From assembly GCF_007097395.1 (NCBI RefSeq), contig NZ_VKDC01000008.1, positions 124,001 through 188,000 on the forward strand: 64,000 bases of DNA, given 5' to 3'. The stretch comes from Fulvivirga sp. M361. Its GTDB lineage: Bacteria; Bacteroidota; Bacteroidia; Cytophagales; Cyclobacteriaceae. The notes under the pieces were generated by a model. That model searched no databases. It had not been told where the DNA came from and was given only the letters and a program-made list of their open reading frames with translations. Shown here one piece after another: positions 24,632 to 34,159 of the stretch (the first letter of the stretch is position 1; every line of letters begins with the position of its first letter). A program made the position numbers and the translations under genes.

Positions 24632-25855
24632 TCACCATTCCTGGCGCCACTTCCAGGTAATATCTTCGTATTCATCTATGCCTTCTTGATTAGCACGTTC
24701 ATTAAAAAAGTCCACAAGATCCTGTCGGCAAGCAGTATCTAAGAAATGATCATTCTCGAGCTGTAGTTGGTCTAATGCTTTTATCGCTATTTTAAAATAG
24801 TCAATTTTACTTTTTTCACCATTCGTGTTATCAATAGAATGAACAAATGCAGAAAGTACGCTTTGCACTTTTTCTACCAGCATCTGGTCTATACCTTGTT
24901 CCGTCCAGGTTTCAGTAGGAAGTTGATTCTCCGATGACGTGGCGGTACCGATTGATTCACCTATTACCACATTCAACGATTCTTGATTTTTAATACCATC
25001 ATTTAATGCCTTGCATGATATCTGATAGTGTTTTTCATCCTTAAAACGTACCTCCTTCAGATGTTTTAAAGATGAAAGAGGTGTTAAATCTCCATCTAAT
25101 ACTTTCGTAGCCCAAAAATCAAAGTACTCCAGCTCAGGAAAAACTTCCGGAAGCCATTTTAAAGTGTCAATGTTACCAAATTCTTTTAATCCAAGCCTAC
25201 TGACGGGTATGCGGCCCTTATAATCCTGTATTGGCAGTTTCTTACAGTTAATAAAAGTGAGTTCAACAAGGTTTTTAAGGTCAAGAGTACTATGCTTTAG
25301 CGTTTTAAGGCTGCGCATATCAGCTATTTCCACTATTTCAAGGTTTTGATAAGCAGTAAGGCCTTCCAGGTCCTGGAGATTGCCCCCAGTAAGATGTAAT
25401 TCTTTCAAGTTAGGGAACATGCCTAAGTCTGTTAGATTCTTTTCGGGTAAGGTGATGCCTCCTATACTTAAATACTCAAGGTTAGGTAAATTATCTTTTC
25501 CTATTACACTATTGGTCCACTCTATTGCCAGCTCTTTCAGATATTGACTGGACCTAAGGTTAATGGTTTGTGGTAACTTATCCCCTCCTATGTACAATGC
25601 ACTAAGATTAGTGAGCTTATTTATACCTTCAATATTTTCAATCTCCTCCACACTCATCAACACTTTTTCAAACCCTTTGCCTTCCAGGAAATTAACGTCA
25701 TCATCCCAGTACCCTCTCATCCAGTCAATACAAATTGCTTTTATCCCTTTACTCTCTGCATAGGACAAACACTCCACAATGTTTTTAGAGTCTATGCATA
25801 GAAAATCTTCTTCTCTATAGGTATCAAAAGTAAATCCATCAACTTCTTTTTTCAT
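24632..25855 (-). CDS. Leucine-rich-repeat protein, putative immunity protein of the RHS toxin
   Basis: 407 residues, no signal peptide, so it should be cytoplasmic. Residues about 75-300 carry short LRR units (LTNLSALYIGGDKLP, NLPNLEYLSIGGITLP, FPNLKELHLTGGNLQDLEGL). The last about 90 residues are a helical domain ending FNERANQEGIDEYEDITWKW with the closing WRQEW seen in some immunity-type proteins. The start is 10 bases after the toxin stop, in the same direction. This is the standard place of the immunity gene in RHS loci. Direct neutralisation of the toxin is inferred, and LRR is an uncommon immunity fold. Confidence 0.55.
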   Translation of the reverse strand: MKKEVDGFTFDTYREEDFLCIDSKNIVECLSYAESKGIKAICIDWMRGYWDDDVNFLEGKGFEKVLMSVEEIENIEGINKLTNLSALYIGGDKLPQTINLRSSQYLKELAIEWTNSVIGKDNLPNLEYLSIGGITLPEKNLTDLGMFPNLKELHLTGGNLQDLEGLTAYQNLEIVEIADMRSLKTLKHSTLDLKNLVELTFINCKKLPIQDYKGRIPVSRLGLKEFGNIDTLKWLPEVFPELEYFDFWATKVLDGDLTPLSSLKHLKEVRFKDEKHYQISCKALNDGIKNQESLNVVIGESIGTATSSENQLPTETWTEQGIDQMLVEKVQSVLSAFVHSIDNTNGEKSKIDYFKIAIKALDQLQLENDHFLDTACRQDLVDFFNERANQEGIDEYEDITWKWRQEW

Positions 25856-25865
25856 GTTCTTAGAC

Positions 25866-28800
25866 TTAATTGCTCTTGGCTGGCCCGTCAGCTATAATTT
25901 TATTAAAGGTATCCAGAAAGTGTTTCTTTTCTTCTTTGGAAAGTGCTTCAAATTTCTTCTTACCCGGCGATTGGATCCTATTTATCGTACTTCCTTTATT
26001 TGCTCCATCAAGAAATCCATTGTCTCTCATATGTAAGTACTCAAATATAAACGCTGCATCTGAACTTTCCGCCTCATACCAATCTACTCCGCTTCCTCCT
26101 TCTCTCTTTTTAGAAATTTTGGCCCTGTCAAATTTACCCTTACCAACATAAACTTTACCATTCACTTCCACCCTGTAAAAACCATTTTTTACATTTAGGT
26201 CACAGGGCGTATTATGGACCAGAATACTGTGAGTGCCGACAAAATAGTTATGCAGGTCAGCAACACTAAAATTATGAACCTTAGTCAGTCCTGTTTTTAC
26301 TTCGATGTTTTTTACCTCCGCTTCATTACCATCAAACAATGTTAAGCTTTGCCCTTCTTTAACTTCTGAGACTTTTATCCATTCACCTCCCACAAAAAAG
26401 GGATGGTCAGGGGTGACATTTATTTTTTCATTGCCAATATCTAATACATAGATACTATCACGTTCCAGAGAAAAGACTTTGTCTATCTGTTTTAATTCAG
26501 GCTCATTAGTCGTTTCATCCAGTGCCCAAACCAAATCACCGGCCTTCAACTCTTCAATGGATTTGTTCCCCTCAGCCGTTTTAACAAGTGTACCCGAAGT
26601 AAAACAACCGCAAGGACTACTCACTTTTTTCAGAGATGGAGCATATTTAGCGATGAGACTATTACTTACTCCTACATTTCTCAGCGTATTTCTTATCGTT
26701 TTGCCATCAAGCCCTACTTTTTTCAACCCCTTGGCTATGGCTTTAGGACCATATTTTGATAAAGCATCTCCTAAAATAGGTTCCAACAACCCCATACCAC
26801 CAGCCAGCAAGGCACCTTCAAAACTGGCATTGTCCATACCTACTTCATCGATGTAGTTAAAAATACCCAGAGTGGCATTAGCCGCCATTCGTATTTTCTT
26901 GGTACCTAATTGGTCCACAAGACCCTCAGAAAAAGCATCCCAAAGACTTACTTCATCCCAAGCTTCGCCTACTGTATTTACATTATCGTCAAACATGTAG
27001 GCCATCAGCATTTGAGTGGCAATATTTATCCCTACATCAATGCCATATTTAATGATGATCTGGGCAAATTCACCATCCATGTCCTTCGCTGCAATAGGCG
27101 TATTAGCTGCAAAGGCATAGGGAGACATGCCTGGGAAATTCGGAGCCATAGGATCTACCGAAAGGAATCTTCCGATACGGGGGTCATGTATACGGGAACC
27201 AAAGTCATAGGAATTTCCGGGGCCTTTCCAATCATTGTCTTTCTCCATCCCATTGAACCCATACCGATATCCTATACTATCTGCAAAGGTTCGTCCGGCC
27301 ATGAGCATTCCAAAAGGATAGTAATCTGAGGTACTAAGGACAGTGGCCCATGTGCTGTCCGAACTCATATGGATATTGTCTGTTATTACAGCCAATATAT
27401 TTCCTAAATGATTAGCTAATTCATAGTGCTTACCTCCCAGGCTACGTGTGCCTGTCATACTTCTATCGAGGTATGTTCCTAACCGTGTCCCACCATAGAT
27501 AGGTTGCTCTATGAGCACGCCGTCCTGGTAAATTGCGGCTATATTACCACCGGCATCACGCACGTAGGTTGTACGCTGAATGCTTCCGGCATTATCAACT
27601 TCTTTTGAGATACGGTGACCAGCGGCATCGTAACGGAATCGAATGGTGGTGCCGTCACTCTTACTTACTTCCTTGACCCTGCCGTATACGGTCCAGGTTA
27701 TATGCAAACCTTCTGCTAAATCATTGGTCAAATTACCAATAGCATCATATTGATAAGTCTGGCTCGCATTACCTGCTACATTCTGCAAGCGGTTTGTACC
27801 AGGATAGTATTGATAGTTTAAGTTATCAGATACACTGTTCTGGTCATCCCTCCTTTGTAAAGTCAATAGATTACCGCTGGCATCATAGCTGTAGTCTGTA
27901 TCATATACTTCCTGAGAGCTCGCCGTACGGGATATAAATCCATTGCCAGGCACGTAATCAGAAAGGCTTCTGCTATTCCTGATCCTGTGCAACTGATCAT
28001 AGTGGTAGAGCATTGCCTGCATCCCTTTTTCCAACCTACCTTTACGCTGACCAACATCCGGCAGATCTGTTGTGATCCAGGATATATTACCATTATACAA
28101 TCCTTTGGAGGTTGTATTATTATTCTGATAATGCGACCAAAGGCCATCACGTTCTCCGGAAATGGACACAGCAGGGTTCAGTGGTCGATAGTCGCCCTGG
28201 TAATAGCCTAATTCAAATGCAAAGGCATCACGACCAATACGTGAGCCAAACAAGCCATCCCTGGCCAAATCATCATTAAAGGGCATATTTATCCCTTTAA
28301 GCCAACCCTGGAGTGTGTAATAATAATCCAGCCCCTGAACGTTGTACTGCCCCAGGTGAACACGGGCCAGAGATCCATGCAGATAATAAAAATAGAATGC
28401 TTCCCGGTTCCAAACGAAACCATCGGAAGAAGTGAATACTTGCTGCAGGCGATTATCAGAATCATAACTGTACCGATGGATAAGCTGATCAGGCTGATTA
28501 AACTGGTACATGGCATAGCGTACATTACCACTAATCAGGTCATATAAGTAATCTATTTTTTTTGGTGCAGTATGAGGTAGTTTTTGTAAAGTGGATTTGA
28601 TATTACCATGAATATCATAACTATAATAAGTCGCAACTGTGTCCGCAGTTGGGTCATCAATAACCTCTACCCAGGAAACTTTGCTTAAAAGATGTTCCTG
28701 GCTTAAATTCTGCTGTATGCGAGGATCGGGAAAGTCATAATAGGTATGAGTTACATCTTTTAAAGGATATGAGGTTGCCAAAGGAAAATTAGCCAGTGTA

Positions 28801-31800
28801 TCAATTTTAGCAATCAGAGCGGCAACACTCTCTGTGGTAGTTATTTCACCAACTTCCACTACCCTACCTTGCTCATCATACTTGCTATAAGAATATTGAT
28901 TGTCAATTTTTTGCTGAGCATCCTGTGAAAGCCGGAGTTGGCCCAATCGATCATACCAAAACCTACTTTCCCCACCGTCAGGTGTTTGTTGTGAAATGGA
29001 CTGATCCAATGAGTTAAACCTGTAAGCAGAGGTCAGGTCATGCGTAGGCTCTATTCGGTTTCCGGCAAGGAAGGCATCTACCTGTGCCTGGATTAATGGA
29101 TTCACACCTTTCGGAGGAACTGTTTGTACCAACTGGCCAGACTGATCATAATAGTATAAGGTGTAGTGATATTCCTTTTGGTCAAAGGTGTAACTAAGGT
29201 CTTCACCTGATTTCTCTATACAGGAGGCAGAATAGCTCTCATAAAAGTCACTTATCGCACCTTCAATAAATTCGGTGATTGCATAGCTTACCAGTATCTC
29301 TCTTTCTTCAGCGGCCCGTTCCTGGCAAAGCGCTACCTCCCTGCTCCAATCTACCGTGTAAGTAAAATTGGACAGAGAAGTATTGGTGGTGTCATAGTTT
29401 AGACAGACATATTGCCCTTCAAACAAAACTCCGTTTTGTCTTGGCAATATTTTTCGAACCACCAGGTCATTAAGTTCAATGGCCTGATAGGTATTGTTAG
29501 TACAGGACATAACACCCAGATAAAAATAGGTGCTAGCCTCTGTAGGTGTGAAAGAGATGCAGGTATCTTTCCTTACGGTTACATTACTACTATTATTTTG
29601 CATCCAAACATGGTCGCTTAGTGTGGACTGCCCCTCGAATAAAACCGGGTCCGGATACCGGGCGGTAGGTAAAAGGCAATTGGGCACAGTAGAAAATAGA
29701 GAAGCATCATTGCTATTTCGAGTGAATCGCTGAGTAGTGCTGTCTTTTCTTAGGCTGGACGATGCCAGAGCGGTCCCGGAAGCATCACTTCCGGCCTGAG
29801 TCAAAATACCCTGCGCATTTAGAAAGTCTCTGCTCCTTGAAAGTTGCAGGAAAGCATGATCCATCTGTCCACTATAGGTGGGGTCCTGGAAAACCGAATA
29901 ACTCAGGCATAGTTCATATTTGACACCAGGAATCAATGGCTCGGCGAACGTACCCCTTATTGCTTCCGAATCAGGATCTCCAGGGTAAGCCCATAAAAAA
30001 ACTTTACCCGTACTTCCTCCAATATCTGTATTCGGCGTGCCTGTGGCTACCGCCCAACCATCATAACAACTATCCGTAATGTCACTAGGGTGGCAGCCGA
30101 CAGCGCCGTTGCGATCAAGCTGGGCATTGATAATGATGTTTTCGGGTTCTTCCTCACAGTTTAGCGGATCTTCCTGGGCTATACTATCTAATGCACAACT
30201 GTATCCGTTTAATATGGCCTGTATGGCTTGTAGTTGCGGATCACTTTGAAGATCAGGCCTCAGAATGAAGCGAAAAAAGTTCAGTGGATTACTGTTAAAA
30301 TAGGTTTCAAGATGGCCTGCTATTGCAGTGCTATCTGCCGACGAAAAATTTGTCTCACACGTGAACGCCAGGTTTCCGATGGTCATTTCCAGCACTTCAT
30401 TGTCCACCGGGCCGGTTGCACCATTTGCCTCCCCCCAGGTTTCCAGACCCTGCTGGGTCTGTGGGATACCGTCTACCTGCTCCAGCTCTTCCCTGGCCGC
30501 CAGGCAATTGCTGAAATCGGGTATCCCAAGTTTAGTTTTGCGTTTGGCCTCGAAGTAAAAGCTCTTGTACAAAGCCCACCGTTGCCCGTTGATTTCGTTA
30601 TCATAAGTAGTCTGGTCCAGTTGGTCTCTACGGTCCATCAGATCCAAATACAAAATGTGTCGCCCATCGACCGGGTCAGGGTTACCACGCTGATCAATAT
30701 AATAACTGGTATTGGCCGGGTCAGTCACCTCGTCCAGTGTGCCTCTGAATGTATTTGAACCATCAGCTATGCTATCTCCATCATTGTCAAATTGGATTAC
30801 ACCTACCAACAGGTCATTCAACCTGTTTTGCATAGAACCCTTGTGCCCATCACCACTCAAATTGGCATTATTGAAAAAGGGATCCTGGTCGATTAAATTT
30901 GTGTAACCTGCAGCCTGAGCACTGGTCCAATCTGCATAACGGGCTACCTGCTTTTCAAAAATGGTGCTTTCCTTATTTTTGATGCATAACTCATATTGAC
31001 AATATAATGGGTGAGCGGCAATGCTATCTTCCGGTACTATGTAAGGAGTTTCCGAGGTGTTACCATACAGGTCCTGATAGTGTTGTATAATACGGTTATA
31101 GAGGTTATCACAGTCTTGTTGTGCTACTTCTTCTATGGCTTCATTTATAGTATCGCCGGCCTCAGGACAATCCGTACATATCTCACATGCTGCTGAGTCA
31201 ATGGTATAGCTGTTAATAATGTTCTGAACTTCACTGGCGACAGAATCATTACTGAGCACAATACTAGCCATCTGCTCATAGGTAAGCCCTTTTGCAGTCA
31301 GGGTTTTCGTAACCGTATAGTCACCAACTTCCGGCAGTAACAAGGTAAATTCAATGTCATCAACAACCGTAGCTGCTGCACAACCGGTGGCTGTAATATT
31401 GGTGCGTAGATAGCTTTCACCTGTAGTTGACTCATTCCCTAAAGCCATTGAAAGGTCCATCGGACGGCCTTCCGTATCCGTTACGCTGATGGAAAGGTCA
31501 AAATTGCAAGTCTGGCAACTCAGGTTCCCCAATTCAGTCCCTAAGGCTGAAAGTGAGTACTGAAAAGCATAAGTTGTATTTGGGTTTACATTAAGAATTT
31601 TATGACTTATGGTACTCTGTTCGCCACTAAATGTATTCTTCTGGCCCAGTTCTATTCTTACAGAATCCGGAGATAAGTTATTATAACTGTCCAGCGCCTC
31701 CACATTGTCAGGTGGATTTCCCGCCAGTGCTGTAGCCACGGAACGTCCCACCTGATCGAGGTAATTCACGGATACCTGTCCGTTGGGGTCTACTACTACA

Positions 31801-33374
31801 TTTTTTTTATAATGTGTTGCATTACCCACATTACTTCCGAAAAGCCGGATTAACTCGGCCGGAGCTGCGCTACCATAATAATAGCGGGTAGCATGGGCGC
31901 TGTCCACGCGAAAGGTTTTTCCAAACCCTGATTGGCGACTTACTCGTCCCGTACCGTCATTCGTGTATTCTGTCTGGCTGTACACATACCCCTCAGCATC
32001 CGGCAAATAGTTTCTATGGATAATAGACATACCATTTGAAGGAGAATAATACCTGCTTGCCCCATCAATATTGGCTATAATGCTATTTTCCAATCGTCGA
32101 TTGTCATAATGGAATTTTTCGCGCGTCAGTGAGGTATGGCTGTTAACCGTTGCATTGGTGGTCTGGAAGCGATTAATACCAGGAACATAATCCAGTGTAT
32201 TGTTCAGTACCGGACCAGGCATTATAGAAACTGATTCCCGACCTTCAAAATCGTACTTGAATTCTTCCAGAAGCGTTACTCCCTGGGAGCTCAGGTTGGT
32301 CAAAGTCTGTCTCGGACGCAGCGAACCATCGAAGTACTGCATGATCTTTTTGTACCTGCCTTCCTCAGAAAAAATGGTTTGTTGCTGCCAGGTTTTGGTG
32401 GCCTCATGGTTGCTATAAACCAATGCTGTACCCGGGCCGTAAGACCATTTACCGACAATGCGATGGTCAGGAAAATCAGGGGTATAGCCTACTGCTCTCA
32501 CCCTATACCAAATCCTGCAACTAGGGTAGTTCGTGAGATGACTATAGAAATAAGACGAAGTACTGATACGTACCGGCTCTTTAAAATTAAAAGCCTCCTG
32601 GGCGGTAGTACCGGCAAAGTTCTCGTGATCTTCAATGGATACCCACTCAAGATCAAACTCTTCTACGCCTTCAGCTGTATAGCTCCAACTTACGTTGGTT
32701 TGTCCACCCCCGATAAGTTGGTAGTTAAGCGCTGGGACAATATTGGTGTTAAAGTTGTTTTCAGGTACCTTATAGAGCAGTATGCTTAAGTAAATATTAT
32801 GTTCAGGCGTGATCGGATCAGATACTTTATTGGTAATTGAAAACAGGATATTGGCATTACACACCAATGAACTATCATGAAATACAGTAGCCAGAAAAGT
32901 CTGGTCAGACATAGCAAGTCCATTGGGTTTTTGCCACAAGGTGTCTGCCTGTCGGGCCAGAACAATATCCATTTGTGCACTCCAATCTTGTTCTGTATTA
33001 AAGTCACCCAGATCATACTCCAGCTGAAAGGCCAGGTAGTAATTACCTGAAATACAAGGTGGTGCCTGAAATACTTGTGTCCAGGCATCCTGTGTTAGGC
33101 TTGCCAAAGTGAATTTCCTTTCATAATCAGGAGTTGGCAAACGTCCTTCCTTACTTAACCGGATACCCGGTGGTATATATACTGAGTCAGAGCTATTGTC
33201 GGGTACAGAAACTTCTTCATTAGCTGGCAAAAAGTTCGCAGCAGATGCGTACGTTGTACATAGGACGCTGGTCAGAAATAAAACAGCAATAAAGGCGCTT
33301 CTCATGGTACTGAATAGCTGATAGGGTCTTGGGAGGTAGATGTAATTCATTGCGTTGGGGGTATTGAATTTCAT
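25866..33374 (-). CDS. RHS polymorphic toxin with pretoxin Hint domain and GIY-YIG-like C-terminal tip
   Basis: 2502 residues; an alternative start at 33305 gives a canonical signal (MRSAFIAVLFLTSVLCTTYASA). Order of parts: FN3-like start (about 230-330), DUF6443-type N-terminal region (about 340-420, KIMQYFDGSLRPRQT), YD/RHS repeats (about 1400-2060), core GRFLSVDPM with SPYAFAANTP at about 2063, hydrophobic linker, Hint domain about 2251-2386 (starts CGCFTSGTLVKT, has TPDHPFFVGG, ends SILVHN), then about 115 residues of variable toxin (GFYRVEVNGKVYVGKGK, EYLHMRDNG, INRIQSPGKKKF). The tip has a GFY/YVG pair, an Arg, a Glu and an Asn as in GIY-YIG nucleases. Toxin activity is inferred. The immunity gene follows 10 bases downstream. 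Confidence 0.8.
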   Translation of the reverse strand: MKFNTPNAMNYIYLPRPYQLFSTMRSAFIAVLFLTSVLCTTYASAANFLPANEEVSVPDNSSDSVYIPPGIRLSKEGRLPTPDYERKFTLASLTQDAWTQVFQAPPCISGNYYLAFQLEYDLGDFNTEQDWSAQMDIVLARQADTLWQKPNGLAMSDQTFLATVFHDSSLVCNANILFSITNKVSDPITPEHNIYLSILLYKVPENNFNTNIVPALNYQLIGGGQTNVSWSYTAEGVEEFDLEWVSIEDHENFAGTTAQEAFNFKEPVRISTSSYFYSHLTNYPSCRIWYRVRAVGYTPDFPDHRIVGKWSYGPGTALVYSNHEATKTWQQQTIFSEEGRYKKIMQYFDGSLRPRQTLTNLSSQGVTLLEEFKYDFEGRESVSIMPGPVLNNTLDYVPGINRFQTTNATVNSHTSLTREKFHYDNRRLENSIIANIDGASRYYSPSNGMSIIHRNYLPDAEGYVYSQTEYTNDGTGRVSRQSGFGKTFRVDSAHATRYYYGSAAPAELIRLFGSNVGNATHYKKNVVVDPNGQVSVNYLDQVGRSVATALAGNPPDNVEALDSYNNLSPDSVRIELGQKNTFSGEQSTISHKILNVNPNTTYAFQYSLSALGTELGNLSCQTCNFDLSISVTDTEGRPMDLSMALGNESTTGESYLRTNITATGCAAATVVDDIEFTLLLPEVGDYTVTKTLTAKGLTYEQMASIVLSNDSVASEVQNIINSYTIDSAACEICTDCPEAGDTINEAIEEVAQQDCDNLYNRIIQHYQDLYGNTSETPYIVPEDSIAAHPLYCQYELCIKNKESTIFEKQVARYADWTSAQAAGYTNLIDQDPFFNNANLSGDGHKGSMQNRLNDLLVGVIQFDNDGDSIADGSNTFRGTLDEVTDPANTSYYIDQRGNPDPVDGRHILYLDLMDRRDQLDQTTYDNEINGQRWALYKSFYFEAKRKTKLGIPDFSNCLAAREELEQVDGIPQTQQGLETWGEANGATGPVDNEVLEMTIGNLAFTCETNFSSADSTAIAGHLETYFNSNPLNFFRFILRPDLQSDPQLQAIQAILNGYSCALDSIAQEDPLNCEEEPENIIINAQLDRNGAVGCHPSDITDSCYDGWAVATGTPNTDIGGSTGKVFLWAYPGDPDSEAIRGTFAEPLIPGVKYELCLSYSVFQDPTYSGQMDHAFLQLSRSRDFLNAQGILTQAGSDASGTALASSSLRKDSTTQRFTRNSNDASLFSTVPNCLLPTARYPDPVLFEGQSTLSDHVWMQNNSSNVTVRKDTCISFTPTEASTYFYLGVMSCTNNTYQAIELNDLVVRKILPRQNGVLFEGQYVCLNYDTTNTSLSNFTYTVDWSREVALCQERAAEEREILVSYAITEFIEGAISDFYESYSASCIEKSGEDLSYTFDQKEYHYTLYYYDQSGQLVQTVPPKGVNPLIQAQVDAFLAGNRIEPTHDLTSAYRFNSLDQSISQQTPDGGESRFWYDRLGQLRLSQDAQQKIDNQYSYSKYDEQGRVVEVGEITTTESVAALIAKIDTLANFPLATSYPLKDVTHTYYDFPDPRIQQNLSQEHLLSKVSWVEVIDDPTADTVATYYSYDIHGNIKSTLQKLPHTAPKKIDYLYDLISGNVRYAMYQFNQPDQLIHRYSYDSDNRLQQVFTSSDGFVWNREAFYFYYLHGSLARVHLGQYNVQGLDYYYTLQGWLKGINMPFNDDLARDGLFGSRIGRDAFAFELGYYQGDYRPLNPAVSISGERDGLWSHYQNNNTTSKGLYNGNISWITTDLPDVGQRKGRLEKGMQAMLYHYDQLHRIRNSRSLSDYVPGNGFISRTASSQEVYDTDYSYDASGNLLTLQRRDDQNSVSDNLNYQYYPGTNRLQNVAGNASQTYQYDAIGNLTNDLAEGLHITWTVYGRVKEVSKSDGTTIRFRYDAAGHRISKEVDNAGSIQRTTYVRDAGGNIAAIYQDGVLIEQPIYGGTRLGTYLDRSMTGTRSLGGKHYELANHLGNILAVITDNIHMSSDSTWATVLSTSDYYPFGMLMAGRTFADSIGYRYGFNGMEKDNDWKGPGNSYDFGSRIHDPRIGRFLSVDPMAPNFPGMSPYAFAANTPIAAKDMDGEFAQIIIKYGIDVGINIATQMLMAYMFDDNVNTVGEAWDEVSLWDAFSEGLVDQLGTKKIRMAANATLGIFNYIDEVGMDNASFEGALLAGGMGLLEPILGDALSKYGPKAIAKGLKKVGLDGKTIRNTLRNVGVSNSLIAKYAPSLKKVSSPCGCFTSGTLVKTAEGNKSIEELKAGDLVWALDETTNEPELKQIDKVFSLERDSIYVLDIGNEKINVTPDHPFFVGGEWIKVSEVKEGQSLTLFDGNEAEVKNIEVKTGLTKVHNFSVADLHNYFVGTHSILVHNTPCDLNVKNGFYRVEVNGKVYVGKGKFDRAKISKKREGGSGVDWYEAESSDAAFIFEYLHMRDNGFLDGANKGSTINRIQSPGKKKFEALSKEEKKHFLDTFNKIIADGPAKSN

Positions 33375-33433
33375 ATCATATGGTATTAAACTGACTTAGC
33401 AGTTGGCATATCGTTTTTGATTTAGGTCATGTA

Positions 33434-34117
33434 TCACCTGGCTACTGATTCTACTAAATGGTATTGACGGTAAGCATTAGCTGTCACCATCTTTGTATCC
33501 TTCAACCGGATAAACTGTGCTTCGCTAAACGTGTCGGACTGAAAAGAAGGATGACCGTTAAACTGTTTAAATTCGATTTTCACATACGATCCCTGCCGGT
33601 ATTCGTAATCCATCCGGCGTAGCAGCTTGGTGTGGTCATCTATCCACAAATAAATCTTATATACAGGTCCTTTTTGTTGAACAATACTGTATTGATGCAG
33701 GGCATTTTCATACCCCAGGTATTCGGGTTCATCATAAAATAACAGTATACTATCCATATTAAAATTCAGGTAATCGGGTAGGCTATTGTCATCCACTTCC
33801 GTTCGCTTTCCATATACCATTTCTTTTGCTGATTCATCTATCATAATGAAGTAGCGGTCATTCATCAGCATTCGATTGCTGCCGTAGTGATAGAGGTAAT
33901 TTTCTCCCTCCTTTTTAATATCCACATTTAAAGCGTAAAAAGGTGCCGTTGCTTCTATGGTTTCTGATACTTCTACCGACATTTCAATATGTAACCCATC
34001 CATTTGATCATACATCTGCCGCATTTGCTGCAATGCATACCTGAGGTCTTGTGCATTGAGCAGATAAGGGATCAGTAAAAGGCCTGTCAATAGCCAGTGG
34101 TATTTATATGCATTCAT
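33434..34117 (-). CDS. Secreted LolA-like-fold protein
   Basis: 227 residues with a signal peptide (about 1-22, ending LLNAQ). The mature part begins with a helix (RYALQQMRQMYDQMDGLHIEMS) then alternating strands (YLYHYGSNRMLMNDRYFIMIDES, VYKIYLWIDDHTKLLRRMDYEYRQ), the shape of LolA or DUF2092-like outer-membrane carrier domains. It lies between the NIDO protein and the toxin gene, with gaps of 42 and 59 bases. It may carry or anchor a lipid or lipoprotein partner of the toxin complex. That role is inferred from position. Confidence 0.5.
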   Translation of the reverse strand: MNAYKYHWLLTGLLLIPYLLNAQDLRYALQQMRQMYDQMDGLHIEMSVEVSETIEATAPFYALNVDIKKEGENYLYHYGSNRMLMNDRYFIMIDESAKEMVYGKRTEVDDNSLPDYLNFNMDSILLFYDEPEYLGYENALHQYSIVQQKGPVYKIYLWIDDHTKLLRRMDYEYRQGSYVKIEFKQFNGHPSFQSDTFSEAQFIRLKDTKMVTANAYRQYHLVESVAR

Positions 34118-34159
34118 AATACAACCATTTTTATGTATCCCTTTCCATATTGAATCCTA

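Noticed and set aside
26220-26630. The Hint domain as a true splicing intein
   Set aside because: The residue after the closing His-Asn is not a clear splicing nucleophile followed by extein, and the domain sits just before an RHS toxin tip, which fits a pretoxin Hint that only cleaves.
30234-30758. A 174-residue plus-strand frame inside the RHS gene
   Set aside because: The longest shadow there, but it is low in coding character (Cys- and Ile-rich patches) and the opposite frame is a continuous RHS protein.
25854-32789. Many plus-strand open frames of 60-170 residues opposite the RHS toxin gene
   Set aside because: They are antisense shadows of one long coding frame; none has a recognised motif, a sensible start or a promoter.
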